Source of the DNA: Pseudomonadota bacterium
Lineage (GTDB): Bacteria; Pseudomonadota; Gammaproteobacteria; Xanthomonadales; Xanthomonadaceae
NCBI GenBank assembly: GCA_018242365.1
Contig: JAFECB010000016.1
Span: 1-64,000 of the forward strand
Direction of reading: 5' to 3'
DNA length: 64,000 nt
Shown here: piece after piece, positions 12,740 through 21,241 of the stretch
Numbering within the stretch: the first letter of the stretch is position 1
Layout: each line of letters starts with the position of its first letter
Position numbers and translations under genes: made by a program
The notes under the pieces: generated by a model
Databases searched by the model: none
What the model saw: only the letters and a program-made list of their open reading frames with translations
Told to the model about the DNA's origin: nothing

Positions 12740-13717
12740 GTGCGTTTCTGGTGGGTCAATCAGAATCAAACCTACCGGCACGAAGTGCCGGGTGGCTACC
12801 TGTGGTCGCCGAAAAGGAATCGAGGCAACGGGCGGAATCCCTTCTATGACTTCATGAGGGAAGTGGCGCCGGGGGACGCCATTTTTTCGTTTGCGGATAC
12901 CTGCATCAAGGCGATAGGCATCGCCGGTTCCCATGCATACGAGGCGCCCAAGCCGCTCGAGTTTGGTCAGGCCGGGGCCTATTGGGAAAACATTGGGTGG
13001 CGTGTCGATGTGCGTTTCATCGAACTGCGTGGCACGATCCGGCCCGTCGAACACATGGCGCAACTGGCTGACATGCTCCCACGGCGATACGCGCCGCTTC
13101 AGGCCAATGGCAACGGGCTGCAAGGGGTTTACCTCACCTTGCTCCCCGAGCCGTTCGCCATTGCATTGGTTGACCTGATTGGTCGTGAGGCGCGAACCAT
13201 CGTCGATGGGTTGAGGATTGAGGATCGTCCCGAGATGCCGGCGGCGATTGGCCTGGTGGAATGGGAAGCCCATGAGATGGAACGGGTGCTGGCGGATCAG
13301 CAGATCCCGGATACCACTCGCCAGGCTGTCGTCATGGCGCGGCGTGGCCAGGGGCTGTTCAAGCAGAATGTCCAACGCATCGAGCGCATATGTCGCATCA
13401 CCAAGATTGATCAAGTCGAGCACTTGCGAGCGAGCCACTGCAAACCGTGGCGGGACTCAAACAATTCCGAGCGGCTTGATGGGGAGAACGGGTTGCTGCT
13501 GACGCCGGACGTCGATCACTTGTTCGACAGGGGATTCATCGGCTTCGAGGATGATGGGCGCGTGTTGGTGTCGCCAGTCGCCCATCGGGAGTCGTTGCGC
13601 AAGGTGGGGCTGGAAGAGGCCCTGCGTGGAAACGTCGGTGCATTCACGGAAGGTCAGAAAGCCTATCTGTCGTTTCATCGAGAGAGTGTTTTCCTCGAAG
13701 CGCGTTACAACCGGTAA
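12740..13717 (+). CDS. EVE/PUA-like domain plus HNH endonuclease (putative modification-dependent nuclease)
   Basis: About 325 residues from the GTG at 12740; a GTG at 12722 or a TTG at 12689 are possible earlier starts. The N-terminal half (RFWWVNQNQTYRHEV, GYLWSPKRN, VAPGDAIFSFADT, KAIGIA) looks like an EVE/PUA-like fold, which in related proteins senses modified cytosines. The C-terminal half has the HNH pattern HLRASHCKPW (about 227), LDGENGLLLTPDVDHLFD and FIGFEDDGRVLVS. Similar EVE-HNH pairings act as type IV restriction enzymes. The gene stands alone between aceE and HigBA. The HNH call is strong; the EVE assignment and defence role are inferences. Confidence 0.75.
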   Translation: MRFWWVNQNQTYRHEVPGGYLWSPKRNRGNGRNPFYDFMREVAPGDAIFSFADTCIKAIGIAGSHAYEAPKPLEFGQAGAYWENIGWRVDVRFIELRGTIRPVEHMAQLADMLPRRYAPLQANGNGLQGVYLTLLPEPFAIALVDLIGREARTIVDGLRIEDRPEMPAAIGLVEWEAHEMERVLADQQIPDTTRQAVVMARRGQGLFKQNVQRIERICRITKIDQVEHLRASHCKPWRDSNNSERLDGENGLLLTPDVDHLFDRGFIGFEDDGRVLVSPVAHRESLRKVGLEEALRGNVGAFTEGQKAYLSFHRESVFLEARYNR

Positions 13718-13762
13718 TTGGCTTGTTTGATTCACCACGCATCAGGGTTGCGCTGGCCGTGA

Positions 13763-14122
13763 TCACACGCCGATCAAACTCTCCGCCGGAATCCCCAAGT
13801 TCCGGTGCAGGTTGCGGATCATCTCCAGCGTCAATCCGCGCTTGCGGTTGAGCACTTCGTAGACGCGGTTTGGCTGGCCGATGGACGGCACTAGGTCCTT
13901 CACGGTCAGGCCGCCTTGTTCCATGCGGAAGCGAATCGCTTCGATCGGATCGGGCGCCTCGATCGGGGAATGCTTGGCCTCGTAGGCCTCCACCAGTGTG
14001 GTCAGGATCTCGAAGCGATCACCCGCTTTACTGCCCGGGTCTGGCTCGTTATCGAAATAGGCGGAGACCTCGCGCAGCGCACGCTTGTAGTCGGCCTTGT
14101 TGCGGATGGGTTGGATGTTCAT
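13763..14122 (-). CDS. higA: HigA-type antitoxin (HTH)
   Basis: A 119-residue protein. Its C-terminal half is an XRE-type helix-turn-helix (GGLTVKDLVPSIGQ, NRVYEVLNRKRGLTLEMI), and its N-terminal region is acidic (SAYFDNEPDPGSKAGDRF). This layout matches the larger HigA antitoxins of proteobacteria, which have the DNA-binding domain at the C-terminus. The start codon overlaps the stop of the toxin gene by 4 bases (ATGA), the usual toxin-first HigBA order. It should neutralise HigB and bind the palindrome at 14433-14453 to repress the operon. Confidence 0.9.
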   Translation of the reverse strand: MNIQPIRNKADYKRALREVSAYFDNEPDPGSKAGDRFEILTTLVEAYEAKHSPIEAPDPIEAIRFRMEQGGLTVKDLVPSIGQPNRVYEVLNRKRGLTLEMIRNLHRNLGIPAESLIGV

Positions 14123-14421
14123 GCGTCCTCCACGGTGACGGCATCGATGCGGTCGTAGTGCGCGTGTGTGCCGACGAACTTGATATAGACCGCCTGGAAA
14201 CGGTACGCAACCGCAACGACCAGGCGGTAGTCGTTACCCTTGATGTTGAAGACCACCCGATTGCGACCGACGAAACTGGCGTTGGCGTAATGGCGCTTGA
14301 TGTCCAGTGGTGTTTCCCAGGTGGCGTGGCGGGCTTCGTCATGCCAAGCCTTCAAGGGCTGCTCTGCGTCAGGATGGCGCTCCCAAAAGCTGCGCAAGGT
14401 GCTGACGGCGATGACCTTCAT
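14119..14421 (-). CDS. higB: HigB-type mRNA interferase toxin
   Basis: A 100-residue basic protein from the ATG at 14421; the frame can also be read from a TTG at 14430. It has the HigB core: FWERHPDAEQPLKAWHDEA, WETPLDIKRHYANASFVG, NRVVFNIKGNDYRLVVAV and IKFVGTHAHYDRIDA. HigB toxins are RelE/ParE-fold ribosome-dependent endonucleases; the late FVGTHAHYDR block is typical. It comes first in a two-gene operon with higA, and the leader between the -10 box and the start codon is very short. Confidence 0.92.
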   Translation of the reverse strand: MKVIAVSTLRSFWERHPDAEQPLKAWHDEARHATWETPLDIKRHYANASFVGRNRVVFNIKGNDYRLVVAVAYRFQAVYIKFVGTHAHYDRIDAVTVEDA

Positions 14422-14429
14422 CAATGTCA

Positions 14430-14458
14430 ATCATAGTCCCATTTTGGGACTATCGCAA
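14430..14458 (-). promoter_or_regulatory. higBA promoter with operator palindrome between -35 and -10
   Basis: On the minus strand TTGCGA (14458-14453) and TATGAT (14435-14430) are separated by exactly 17 bases. A perfect 9-bp inverted repeat with a 3-base centre, ATAGTCCCA/TGGGACTAT (14433-14453), fills the spacer and overlaps both boxes. This is the expected site for autorepression by HigA. Boxes and dyad are seen directly; binding is inferred. Confidence 0.8.
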
Positions 14459-14525
14459 GTGGCGCTGACAAACAGGCGCCCCCTGGTCTGGCGAGTTCCT
14501 TTTGCGTCTTGCGGTGGGGCATGAC

Positions 14526-15920
14526 CTATTTGCTCGCGGCCTTCACCGCACTCCCGAACCCGCCATCCGCCTGCGCGGCGAGCCAGGTGAACACCGCGTA
14601 GGCGGCGGTGTTCTGCGCCAGCTCCGAGGGCACGATCTTGTCGAGGGTGTCGTCGGCGCTGTGGTGGAGGTCGAAATAGTGGGTGGCGTCGTGGCCGAGC
14701 CAGGCCCAGGCCACGCCAGCTTCGGTCATCGGGCCGATGTCCGATTCCGGTTCGCCCTGTTCGGGCATCCATGCGATGCCCAGTGGCGCCAGCACCTGCT
14801 GGATCTGCGCTAGTGCTTGCGGCTGCAGGGCGCGGGCGCTGGAATCGAAGCCGTAAATCGGGGCGGCACCGAGGTCACTTTCGATCGCCATCACGGTCCG
14901 TGCGACTTCGTTGGCGTGGCGCTCGGCGTAGGCTTTGCCGCCCCACAGGCCTTGCTCTTCGTTGGCGAAGGCGACCACGCGGATTGTGCGCGCCGGATGC
15001 AGTGGCTTGAGCAGCGCGCCTGTTGCCATGGTGATGGCGATGCCGGCGGCATCATCGATGGCGCCGGTGCCCGGATCCCAGGAATCGAGGTGGCCGCCGA
15101 TCAGGACGATTTCGTTCGGGCGCGCACTGCCGGTGATCTCGCCGATCACGTTGTACGAAGTTGCCTCGCCGTCGTAGCCGCAGTCCAGTGCCAGATGCAC
15201 GCGGGTTGGCCCCAGCGCGACCAGCCGCGCCAATTGGGCGGCATCGATCGTGGACAGTGCGGCCGATGGAAGCGCCGTCACGCCCGGACGGAACCCGCCG
15301 CTGCCGGTGTGCGGTTCACGCGAGGTCGAGGTGCCCGCCGAGCGCATCAGGAAGCCAGCCGCGCCTTTGTCCAGCGCAAGCTTCGGCCCCATCCAGCGGA
15401 TGCCACCGCCATTGCGGTAGTCGCTGCCATCGCGCGTGGCTTGCATTTGATAATCGACGAACACAATTTTGCCGGCCAGTGAACCGGCCGGCGCCGCTTG
15501 CAGCGCGGCCAAGTCGGCAAAGCGCACCACTTCGCCCTCGACCGTTCCGCCCGGGCTGCCGCCGAGCGCGGTGATCCGAAGCGGTTGCGCATGCGTACCA
15601 AGGACGGCGAGGGATTCCGAGCGGCGCACCCAACGCGGAAAGGTGACTGGTTCGATCCAGACCTTGTCGTAACCCAGCTCGCGAAACTTGGCCTGTGCCC
15701 AGGCCACCGCGCGGGCGTCGCCTTCACTGCCGGCCATGCGCGGGCCGACTTCGGTGGTCAGCGATTCCAGCACCTTCCAGGCCGTCGGGTCATGCAGCGC
15801 GGCCTCGCGCAAGCTTGCTGCCTGGGTGAGCGCAGATGCGGCGATGCGGGTGGGCTGGGCGGCCTGCGTGGGCGCGGCCACCAGCATGGCAAGGGCGAAG
15901 GCGAGGGTGCATGCACGCAT
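14526..15920 (-). CDS. Secreted M28-family zinc aminopeptidase
   Basis: A 464-residue protein from the ATG at 15920. It begins with a signal peptide (MRACTLAFALAMLVAAPTQA). An N-terminal region is followed by a PA-like insert (KIVFVDYQMQATRDGSDYRN) and then the M28 catalytic core: GGHLDSWDPGTGAIDDAAG (metal His and Asp), FANEEQGLWGGKAY (catalytic and metal Glu), AIESDLGA and the last metal His in LHHSADDTLD. It resembles carboxypeptidase Q-like peptidases of xanthomonads. It should act outside the cytoplasm on peptides. The frame is open for 19 more codons upstream, but the signal peptide fixes the start. Confidence 0.9.
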   Translation of the reverse strand: MRACTLAFALAMLVAAPTQAAQPTRIAASALTQAASLREAALHDPTAWKVLESLTTEVGPRMAGSEGDARAVAWAQAKFRELGYDKVWIEPVTFPRWVRRSESLAVLGTHAQPLRITALGGSPGGTVEGEVVRFADLAALQAAPAGSLAGKIVFVDYQMQATRDGSDYRNGGGIRWMGPKLALDKGAAGFLMRSAGTSTSREPHTGSGGFRPGVTALPSAALSTIDAAQLARLVALGPTRVHLALDCGYDGEATSYNVIGEITGSARPNEIVLIGGHLDSWDPGTGAIDDAAGIAITMATGALLKPLHPARTIRVVAFANEEQGLWGGKAYAERHANEVARTVMAIESDLGAAPIYGFDSSARALQPQALAQIQQVLAPLGIAWMPEQGEPESDIGPMTEAGVAWAWLGHDATHYFDLHHSADDTLDKIVPSELAQNTAAYAVFTWLAAQADGGFGSAVKAASK

Positions 15921-16016
15921 CGCGTGGCTCCAATGGGGTCGAATCGGGCAGTGTGGCAAGCCGACACGGGAATGCACCCGTGCCGGAAGTCGCGCTCCGC
16001 ATGCGCGCTTGCAGGT

Positions 16017-16430
16017 TTACTTCTTCAGCAGGTCGCGGATCTCGCGCAACAACGCGATGTCTTCCGGCGTGGCTGCGGGTGCTTCCGGTGCCGGCTCCGG
16101 TTTCTTGTGCACTGCATTGATGGCCTTGACCACCATGAAAATTGCAAATGCCACGATCACGAACTGGATAATGGCATTGAGGAATTCGCCGTAGCCCAGC
16201 ACCACCGCAGGCACGGGCTTGCCGGCGGCATCGACGCTGGCCTGCTTGAGGATGATGCCGAGCGAGGCGAAATCGACGCCGCCGATGAGCACGCCGATGG
16301 GAGGCATGATCACCTTGTCCACGAGTGCAGACACAATCTTGCCGAACGCGCCGCCGATCACCACGCCGACAGCGAGGTCGATCACGTTGCCGCGCATCGC
16401 GAATTCCTTGAACTCGGTCATCATGCCCAT
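16017..16430 (-). CDS. mscL: Large-conductance mechanosensitive channel
   Basis: A 137-residue protein with the MscL layout: an N-terminal amphipathic helix ([13 protein letters not shown]), first transmembrane helix [20 protein letters not shown], the periplasmic loop, second helix [19 protein letters not shown] and a charged C-terminal helix ([16 protein letters not shown]). It releases solutes when membrane tension rises after hypo-osmotic shock. The gene is monocistronic or read with the upstream FAH-family gene on the same strand, with a 36-bp gap. Confidence 0.96.
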   Translation of the reverse strand: MGMMTEFKEFAMRGNVIDLAVGVVIGGAFGKIVSALVDKVIMPPIGVLIGGVDFASLGIILKQASVDAAGKPVPAVVLGYGEFLNAIIQFVIVAFAIFMVVKAINAVHKKPEPAPEAPAATPEDIALLREIRDLLKK

Positions 16431-16466
16431 CGAATGCTCCAGCAGTTGGTCTTTGAAACCATCATC

Positions 16467-17189
16467 CTAACGCGTCGCGGTGATGCTCCCCTGCAATTCG
16501 GGCAAGCCATCGATGCAGGCGCGGAAATGGTCGCCGGGAAGCAGTGGGCCGACGCCGGATGGCGTGCCCATGAAAATCAGATCGCCGGCGCGCAGGGCAT
16601 AGAGCTTCGACAGTTCGTGCAGGATGTCCGCCACGTTCCACAGCATGTGATCGAGTGACGACTGTTGGCGACGCTCGCCGTTGACATCCAGCGCAATGCC
16701 GGCGGTCGATAGATCGCCCGCTTCGCTCGCCGGCAGCAGCGCGCTGAGCGGTGCCGAATGGTCGAAGCCCTTGCCGGTGTCCCAGGGCAGGCCCTTGGCC
16801 TTGGCGGCGTTCTGCAGATCGCGACGGGTCAGGTCGAGGCCGACGCCGTAGCCGAAAATCAGGGCCGATGCGTCCTCCGCCGCGATGCCGCCAGCAGGCG
16901 CGTCGCGACCCAACGCGACCACCAGCTCCACCTCGTGGTGCAGCAGCTGCGTGGCGCGAGGGTAGGGAACGACACCATCGATGACGATGGCATCGGCAGG
17001 TTTCATGAAGAAGGTGGGAACACCGCGCTCGGCCTTGGAAGAGGGCGCTGCGGCACCCATTTCGCGGGCGTGCTCGGCGAAGTTGCGGCCGACGCAGTAG
17101 ATGCGATGCACGGGGAACTCGCCGCGCGCGCGGCCAGCGCGATCCACCACCGGGACGCGCGGCGCGGCGGTAGCAGGAATCAGATCCAC
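16467..17189 (-). CDS. Fumarylacetoacetate hydrolase family protein
   Basis: A 240-residue FAH-fold enzyme. The core motifs are IYCVGRNFAEHAREMG, PTFFMKPADAIV, the metal-binding HHEVELVVALG (ExE), GYGVGLDLTRRDLQ, KGFDHSAPLS and the final DLIFMGTPSGVGPLLPGD. The family hydrolyses or decarboxylates acylpyruvates and related C-C bonds using Mg2+/Mn2+; this short form resembles acylpyruvase/maleylpyruvate hydrolases. The start is a GTG at 17187-17189 that directly abuts the stop codon of the small membrane-protein gene, which implies translational coupling. The substrate is not evident. Confidence 0.9.
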   Translation of the reverse strand: MDLIPATAAPRVPVVDRAGRARGEFPVHRIYCVGRNFAEHAREMGAAAPSSKAERGVPTFFMKPADAIVIDGVVPYPRATQLLHHEVELVVALGRDAPAGGIAAEDASALIFGYGVGLDLTRRDLQNAAKAKGLPWDTGKGFDHSAPLSALLPASEAGDLSTAGIALDVNGERRQQSSLDHMLWNVADILHELSKLYALRAGDLIFMGTPSGVGPLLPGDHFRACIDGLPELQGSITATR

Positions 17190-17480
17190 TCAGCGGGCCA
17201 GCGGCAACTCGGGTTTGGCGATCACGCGGAAGCTGCCGTCAATCGTCGAAGAATCCACAGCTGCCGCACGCGGTGCGCGACGGCGTGCCCATGCCTGCCA
17301 CAGCATGCCGCCCAGCAACATGGCCGCGCCCACGAACACGCCGAATACCAGCAGCACCAGCAGCAGGCCCACGCCGACGATCCCGAGGATCGCGCGCAGC
17401 AGGCGGTGGCGCGGGCGGCGCGGCGCAGTGAAGGCATCGAAACGGGACCAGCGAAAGGCAGAGCCGGGGAAGATCGTCAT
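17190..17480 (-). CDS. Small single-span membrane protein, unknown
   Basis: A 96-residue protein from the ATG at 17480 (MTIFPGSAFRWSRF). A basic patch (APRRPRHRLLR) precedes one hydrophobic segment (AILGIVGVGLLLVLLVFG and following, about residues 28-55), then an Ala/Arg-rich tail ending AKPELPLAR. I do not recognise a family. The stop codon abuts the GTG of the FAH-family gene, so the two are translated together. The frame runs upstream to 17645, but that part overlaps the Rieske gene and looks uninformative. Confidence 0.6.
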   Translation of the reverse strand: MTIFPGSAFRWSRFDAFTAPRRPRHRLLRAILGIVGVGLLLVLLVFGVFVGAAMLLGGMLWQAWARRRAPRAAAVDSSTIDGSFRVIAKPELPLAR

Positions 17481-17550
17481 GGTCGAAGCAGGCAGGCCCG
17501 GGAGGCGTGAGACAATGTCGTGCAGTATCGGAACAACCTGCGGATCAGTT

Positions 17551-17919
17551 GTGAGCAGTTCGTTAAACGAGGACGAAAATTCGGGGATCGACCTGCTGTC
17601 GCTGGCCGACCTGCCGCCGGATACGCTGGCCGAAGCCGAGGCCATGATCGATGGTGATGTCGAATCATTGATTCTTTATCGCGAGCCCGAGGGCGGGGTG
17701 CGCGCCTGGCTCAATGTCTGCCCGCACGCGGGGCGCCGACTCGACTATGCGCCGGGCAAGTTCCTGCGCACGAAAAGGGGTGAGCTGATGTGCGCCGTCC
17801 ATGGGGCCACGTTTGAACTGCCGGAGGGCCTGTGCGTCGCCGGCCCCTGCCGAGGCGAGTGCTTGCGGGCAGTCACCGTGCGTGTGGAAGGGGAGCGGGT
17901 GCGACTGGGGGGCGTGTAG
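17551..17919 (+). CDS. Rieske [2Fe-2S] protein
   Basis: A 122-residue soluble Rieske-type protein from the GTG at 17551. The two cluster-binding boxes are NVCPHAGRRL (Cys57, His59) and MCAVHGATFEL (Cys81, His84). The spacing is slightly longer than in ring-hydroxylating dioxygenase ferredoxins, and the second box is CxxHGA, like the stand-alone Rieske proteins found near acylpyruvase genes. It probably transfers electrons, but no partner oxygenase is nearby. The 3' end overlaps the convergent esterase gene by 47 bases. Confidence 0.85.
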   Translation: MSSSLNEDENSGIDLLSLADLPPDTLAEAEAMIDGDVESLILYREPEGGVRAWLNVCPHAGRRLDYAPGKFLRTKRGELMCAVHGATFELPEGLCVAGPCRGECLRAVTVRVEGERVRLGGV

Positions 17920-19015
17920 GAATGCCGGCTGCTTCGGCCTGATCCTGAGGTGCTCGTGCTGTCGGCTTCCCGAACAGATCGGCGAAATACGGCAATAGGC
18001 GCTGCTCGAAACTGTCGCGTGCATGATCGACATGCCCGCCATTGAAGGTGCGAACCACGACCGGGATGCCGGCGACGTGCAGGGCATCGATGAAAGCCGC
18101 CGAGCCGAGGCGGACATTGGCGATGGCATCGAGCGTGCCGTATTCGATCACGATATCTGCCAGTTGCCGGTATGGCGCAGGATTCGCCTGCAAGCGATAC
18201 AGCGGAAGCTGCGCATGCCACGCTGTCATCACCCGCGCATTGACGGCCGGAAGACCGGTGCGCAGAACCCGATAGGGCAAGGCCTGCACCGGGCCGAGGT
18301 TTACCTCACCTGCGGGCGCGAACGCGGCAGCCTCGACCTTCACGATCTTGACCAGGCCCGGCGGGACATTGGCCGGCCATTCCGAAGCCGGCTTGTTCAT
18401 CGCTCGCCACACCGGATTGTCTTCGGAGAGTTCACCGGACATGTCCAATCCATAGGGGCTCAGCGCATACACATGCGCGAACAGGTCCGGATGCCGGCCC
18501 GCCAGTGACAACGCACCAAAGCCACCCATCGATTGCCCGGCGATGCCACGGTGCAGGCGGTCGGCCCGGGTGCGGTAGTGGCTGTCGATGAACGCCACGA
18601 CGTCGTGGCTGATGAAGTCATCCCAACGACCGAAAGCGCGCGAGTTCACGTAGAAACTCCCGCCCATGGGGTTGTCCGCTTCCGGGATCACCACGATGTA
18701 CTCGGCCTTGCCTGCGGCCGCTTGTGCATCCAACACGGTGGCTAGGTCCAGCCCCTGGTAACTGCCATCGAACCATTCGATCGGTGCGGAGGTGAAACCA
18801 TGCAGCAGGTACAGCACCGGGTAGCGGCGATGATCCGACCGCGCGTAACCGGGCGGCAGGTAGATCGTCAATTCGCGCTGGTTGGGCAGGCCCAGTGCGT
18901 TGTCCGCCAGCGCCGGGCTTTGCAGCATCACCCGGACCACCTCCGCTTGTGCGTGGGCCGGCAGCAGCCCGCCCAGCAGGAGGAGGATCACGATCAGGAA
19001 GCGGGTTCGGCCCAT
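17873..19015 (-). CDS. Exported esterase (esterase D/Fes-like alpha/beta hydrolase)
   Basis: A 380-residue protein from the ATG at 19015 with a signal peptide (MGRTRFLIVILLLLGGLLPA, cleavage after AHA). The hydrolase fold shows YPVLYLLHGFTSAPIEWF, the nucleophile elbow GQSMGGFGAL (Ser about 163), a probable acid residue in IEYGTLDAIANV, and the catalytic His in FNGGHVDHARDSF. It belongs to the putative esterase family (PF00756). It should act in the periplasm or outside the cell; the substrate is unknown. It converges with and overlaps the Rieske gene by 47 bases. The frame is open for nine codons upstream of the chosen ATG. Confidence 0.87.
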   Translation of the reverse strand: MGRTRFLIVILLLLGGLLPAHAQAEVVRVMLQSPALADNALGLPNQRELTIYLPPGYARSDHRRYPVLYLLHGFTSAPIEWFDGSYQGLDLATVLDAQAAAGKAEYIVVIPEADNPMGGSFYVNSRAFGRWDDFISHDVVAFIDSHYRTRADRLHRGIAGQSMGGFGALSLAGRHPDLFAHVYALSPYGLDMSGELSEDNPVWRAMNKPASEWPANVPPGLVKIVKVEAAAFAPAGEVNLGPVQALPYRVLRTGLPAVNARVMTAWHAQLPLYRLQANPAPYRQLADIVIEYGTLDAIANVRLGSAAFIDALHVAGIPVVVRTFNGGHVDHARDSFEQRLLPYFADLFGKPTARAPQDQAEAAGIPTRPPVAPAPLPHAR

Positions 19016-19037
19016 GGCGGTTTCCTGTTTGCGTTGT

Positions 19038-19190
19038 GGCAACGCTGATCAAGTCAGCATTGCCTGCCGGCCAAGGATGGCCGGCCACGGAACATTCACG
19101 CAAGTGATTGATCCGTGTGAGCCGAGTCCGGACATGTGCCGGACTCGGCGGTGCTGAAAAAGTCCAGGACGGACTTTTTTCAGCATTGCC
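19038..19190 (+). repeat. Five-hairpin dispersed repeat, copy B
   Basis: The element starts with GGCAACGCTGA and ends with TCAGCATTGCC, which also pair as terminal inverted repeats. Inner hairpins: 19038-19064; GCCGGCC/GGCCGGC near 19066-19085; an imperfect GGAACATTCAC/GTGATTGATCC; CCGAGTCCGG/CCGGACTCGG near 19122-19148; and CTGAAAAAGTCC/GGACTTTTTTCAG near 19154-19183. The last hairpin has a T run in its 3' arm, like a terminator. It lies between two minus-strand genes (esterase and SLC13), in the same orientation as copies A and C. Confidence 0.88.
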
Positions 19191-19241
19191 TTGACCGTTG
19201 CGACACGACAACCGAGCGGCTGCCGCGCAGCGTCGAGGCGA

Positions 19242-21083
19242 TCAATACATCAAATTGATCATTACCACGATGATGGTGGTGTAGATCAACGAGAGTGGCC
19301 CACCGGTGCGCCACATGTCGGCGGCAGAACAGCCGGTCGGGCCGGTGATCATCGACACCGAGGGGTTGGACGCGGTCATGAAATTGTTGGACGCCGACAA
19401 GGCCACGATCAGGGCGAACGCGGTCGGATTGCCGCCCACCGCCAGTGCGAGGTTGATCGACAGCGGCACCAGCACAATCGTGGCCCCGACGTGGCTGATC
19501 ACCAGCGAGAACAGGGTGGTGAGCAGGGCCAGCGCCAGTTCGATCAACCACAGTGGCATGCCCTGCGGCATCCGGTCGATGGTGTGGCCTGCCACCCAGG
19601 CCGCGGCGCCGCTGGAATCCATCGCCCAGCCCAGCGGGATCAGGCAGGCCATCAGGAACACGGTCTTCCAGCTGATCGCGGCGTAGGCCTCGTCCATCTT
19701 CAGCACGCCGGTGACCAGCATCCCGGCGACGCCGGTCATCAACGCGATCGGTGTCGGGATGCGCGAGGACAGCGCCAGCAGCATGCTGATCGCGAAAATG
19801 GCCATCGCGATCTTGAACTTTTGCGGCCGCTGCTCGCCCTTCGGATAGTCGGTGACCACCACGAAGTCATTGCTCCTGGCCGCTTCCGCGAGATCGGTCC
19901 AGATGCTGTGCAGCACCAGCATGTCGCCGGCGCGGATCGGGATGTTGCGCACGTCCTCGCGCAGCACTTGCTTGTCGCGATTGATCGCGAGCAGGCTGAG
20001 GCCGAACTGCTTGCGCAGCCGCAACTGTGCCTGCGGCTTGCCGATGAATTTCGAGGTGGGCGGAACCACCGCTTCGGAAATGCCCGCCCGGCTGGGGTTG
20101 AACAGGTCGCCGAACACCCGCATGCGGGGCGACAGGATCAGGAAGTTCTTCTGCGCGAAATCGGCGATGACTTCGCGCTCACCCATCACCCCGAGCACGC
20201 TGCCGACCCAGATGCGGGTGTCGGAGGGTGGTGCCAAGCGCGATTCGGTACCGGTCTGCAAGGCCAGCAGCAAGGGCGCGCCGACCTGCGATTCGGCGTC
20301 GCCCACGCTCATGCCCACCAGCGGGCTGTCGGCGGTGACGGTCAGTTCGTGGATATCGCCTTCCAACCCGTAGGCACTCGCGAAATAACTCTCGGTGCGC
20401 GCCGGCGTCACCGCGTCGTGGCGTTCGTCCTTCGGCAACAGGCGCGGCCCGAAGAAGTGGAAATAGGCCAGCGATGCGGCCAGCAGCACCAAGCCGATGG
20501 GCAATGGCGCGAACATCTTCAGCGGTTCCAGGGTGGCGGCACCGGAAGGCATGTTGGCATTGGCCGACACCAGCAGATCGTTGAGCAGGATCAGCGGTGA
20601 ATTGCCGACCATGGTCAGGCTGCCGCCCATGATGATGGCCGCCGACATCGGTACCAGCAGGCTCGACAGGCGCAGCCCGGTGCGCGAGGTCAGGCGCGAG
20701 GCGACCGGCATGTACAGCGCGGTCGTCGCGGTGTTTTGCACCACCGATGAGTTCAGGCCGGCCACCGCCGAGGCCAGCAGCACCAATCGACTTTCAAGAC
20801 CCTTGGCATGCCGCAGCAGCCAGCCGGCCAGTCGATTGAGTGCGCCAGTACGGTCGAGGCCGGCGCCAAGGATCATGGTCGCGATGACATTCATCACCGC
20901 GCCCGAGGAAAACCCGCCGAACAGGTCTTCCGGGGCCACCAGCCCGGTCAGCCCCAGCGTCACCAGTACCACCAGCGACACCACGTCGCCACGGATCCGT
21001 TCGAACAGGAACATGACCATGGTGAACACGACCAGACCCAGCACCAGCAGCATGTCGTTGGTGAGGGCGAGGGTGGTGTCCAT
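19242..21083 (-). CDS. SLC13-family permease with two RCK_C (TrkA-C) domains
   Basis: A 613-residue membrane protein. Two groups of transmembrane segments (about 9-220 and 425-613) flank a soluble central part (about 225-405) with two TrkA_C-like units (DIHELTVTADSPLVGMSVGD and SEAVVPPTSKFIGKPQAQLR). Transport motifs include NSSVVQNTATTAL, VGNSPLILLND and, near the end, ALSASNNFMTASNPSVSM. It fits the DASS/SLC13 (CitT-like) family with RCK inserts, often annotated as Na+/sulfate symporters. Substrate (dicarboxylate, sulfate or other anion) cannot be decided. The gene is followed downstream by repeat copy B. Confidence 0.88.
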   Translation of the reverse strand: MDTTLALTNDMLLVLGLVVFTMVMFLFERIRGDVVSLVVLVTLGLTGLVAPEDLFGGFSSGAVMNVIATMILGAGLDRTGALNRLAGWLLRHAKGLESRLVLLASAVAGLNSSVVQNTATTALYMPVASRLTSRTGLRLSSLLVPMSAAIIMGGSLTMVGNSPLILLNDLLVSANANMPSGAATLEPLKMFAPLPIGLVLLAASLAYFHFFGPRLLPKDERHDAVTPARTESYFASAYGLEGDIHELTVTADSPLVGMSVGDAESQVGAPLLLALQTGTESRLAPPSDTRIWVGSVLGVMGEREVIADFAQKNFLILSPRMRVFGDLFNPSRAGISEAVVPPTSKFIGKPQAQLRLRKQFGLSLLAINRDKQVLREDVRNIPIRAGDMLVLHSIWTDLAEAARSNDFVVVTDYPKGEQRPQKFKIAMAIFAISMLLALSSRIPTPIALMTGVAGMLVTGVLKMDEAYAAISWKTVFLMACLIPLGWAMDSSGAAAWVAGHTIDRMPQGMPLWLIELALALLTTLFSLVISHVGATIVLVPLSINLALAVGGNPTAFALIVALSASNNFMTASNPSVSMITGPTGCSAADMWRTGGPLSLIYTTIIVVMINLMY

Positions 21084-21095
21084 TGCGCGATCGGG

Positions 21096-21232
21096 ATTGG
21101 GGATTCGGGATTCGGGAGTGGAGGGAGACGGGAGACGGGAGAGCGTGAGGCGACGCCGTTGCGGATTCAGGGTAGCGCGTTTTAACGCATTCCTAACTAT
21201 AGCCAGCGCTCTTGCTCCTTCGAATCCCCAAT
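21096..21232. repeat. Inverted-repeat stretch upstream of the SLC13 gene, with a solo GGGAGAC repeat
   Basis: ATTGGGGATTCG at 21096-21107 is answered by CGAATCCCCAAT at 21221-21232, so the two would pair over about 110 bases. Inside, GAGGGAGACGGGAGACG at 21121-21137 repeats the end sequence of the four-helix-bundle cassette (30579-30601, reverse strand). No open frame is seen between them. This may be the remnant of a mobile cassette. Confidence 0.6.
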
Positions 21233-21241
21233 CCCCAATTT

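Noticed and set aside
17481..17645. Upstream extension of the small membrane protein gene
   Set aside because: It overlaps the Rieske gene on the other strand and is Ser/Ala-rich without conservation; the ATG at 17480 gives a sensible protein.
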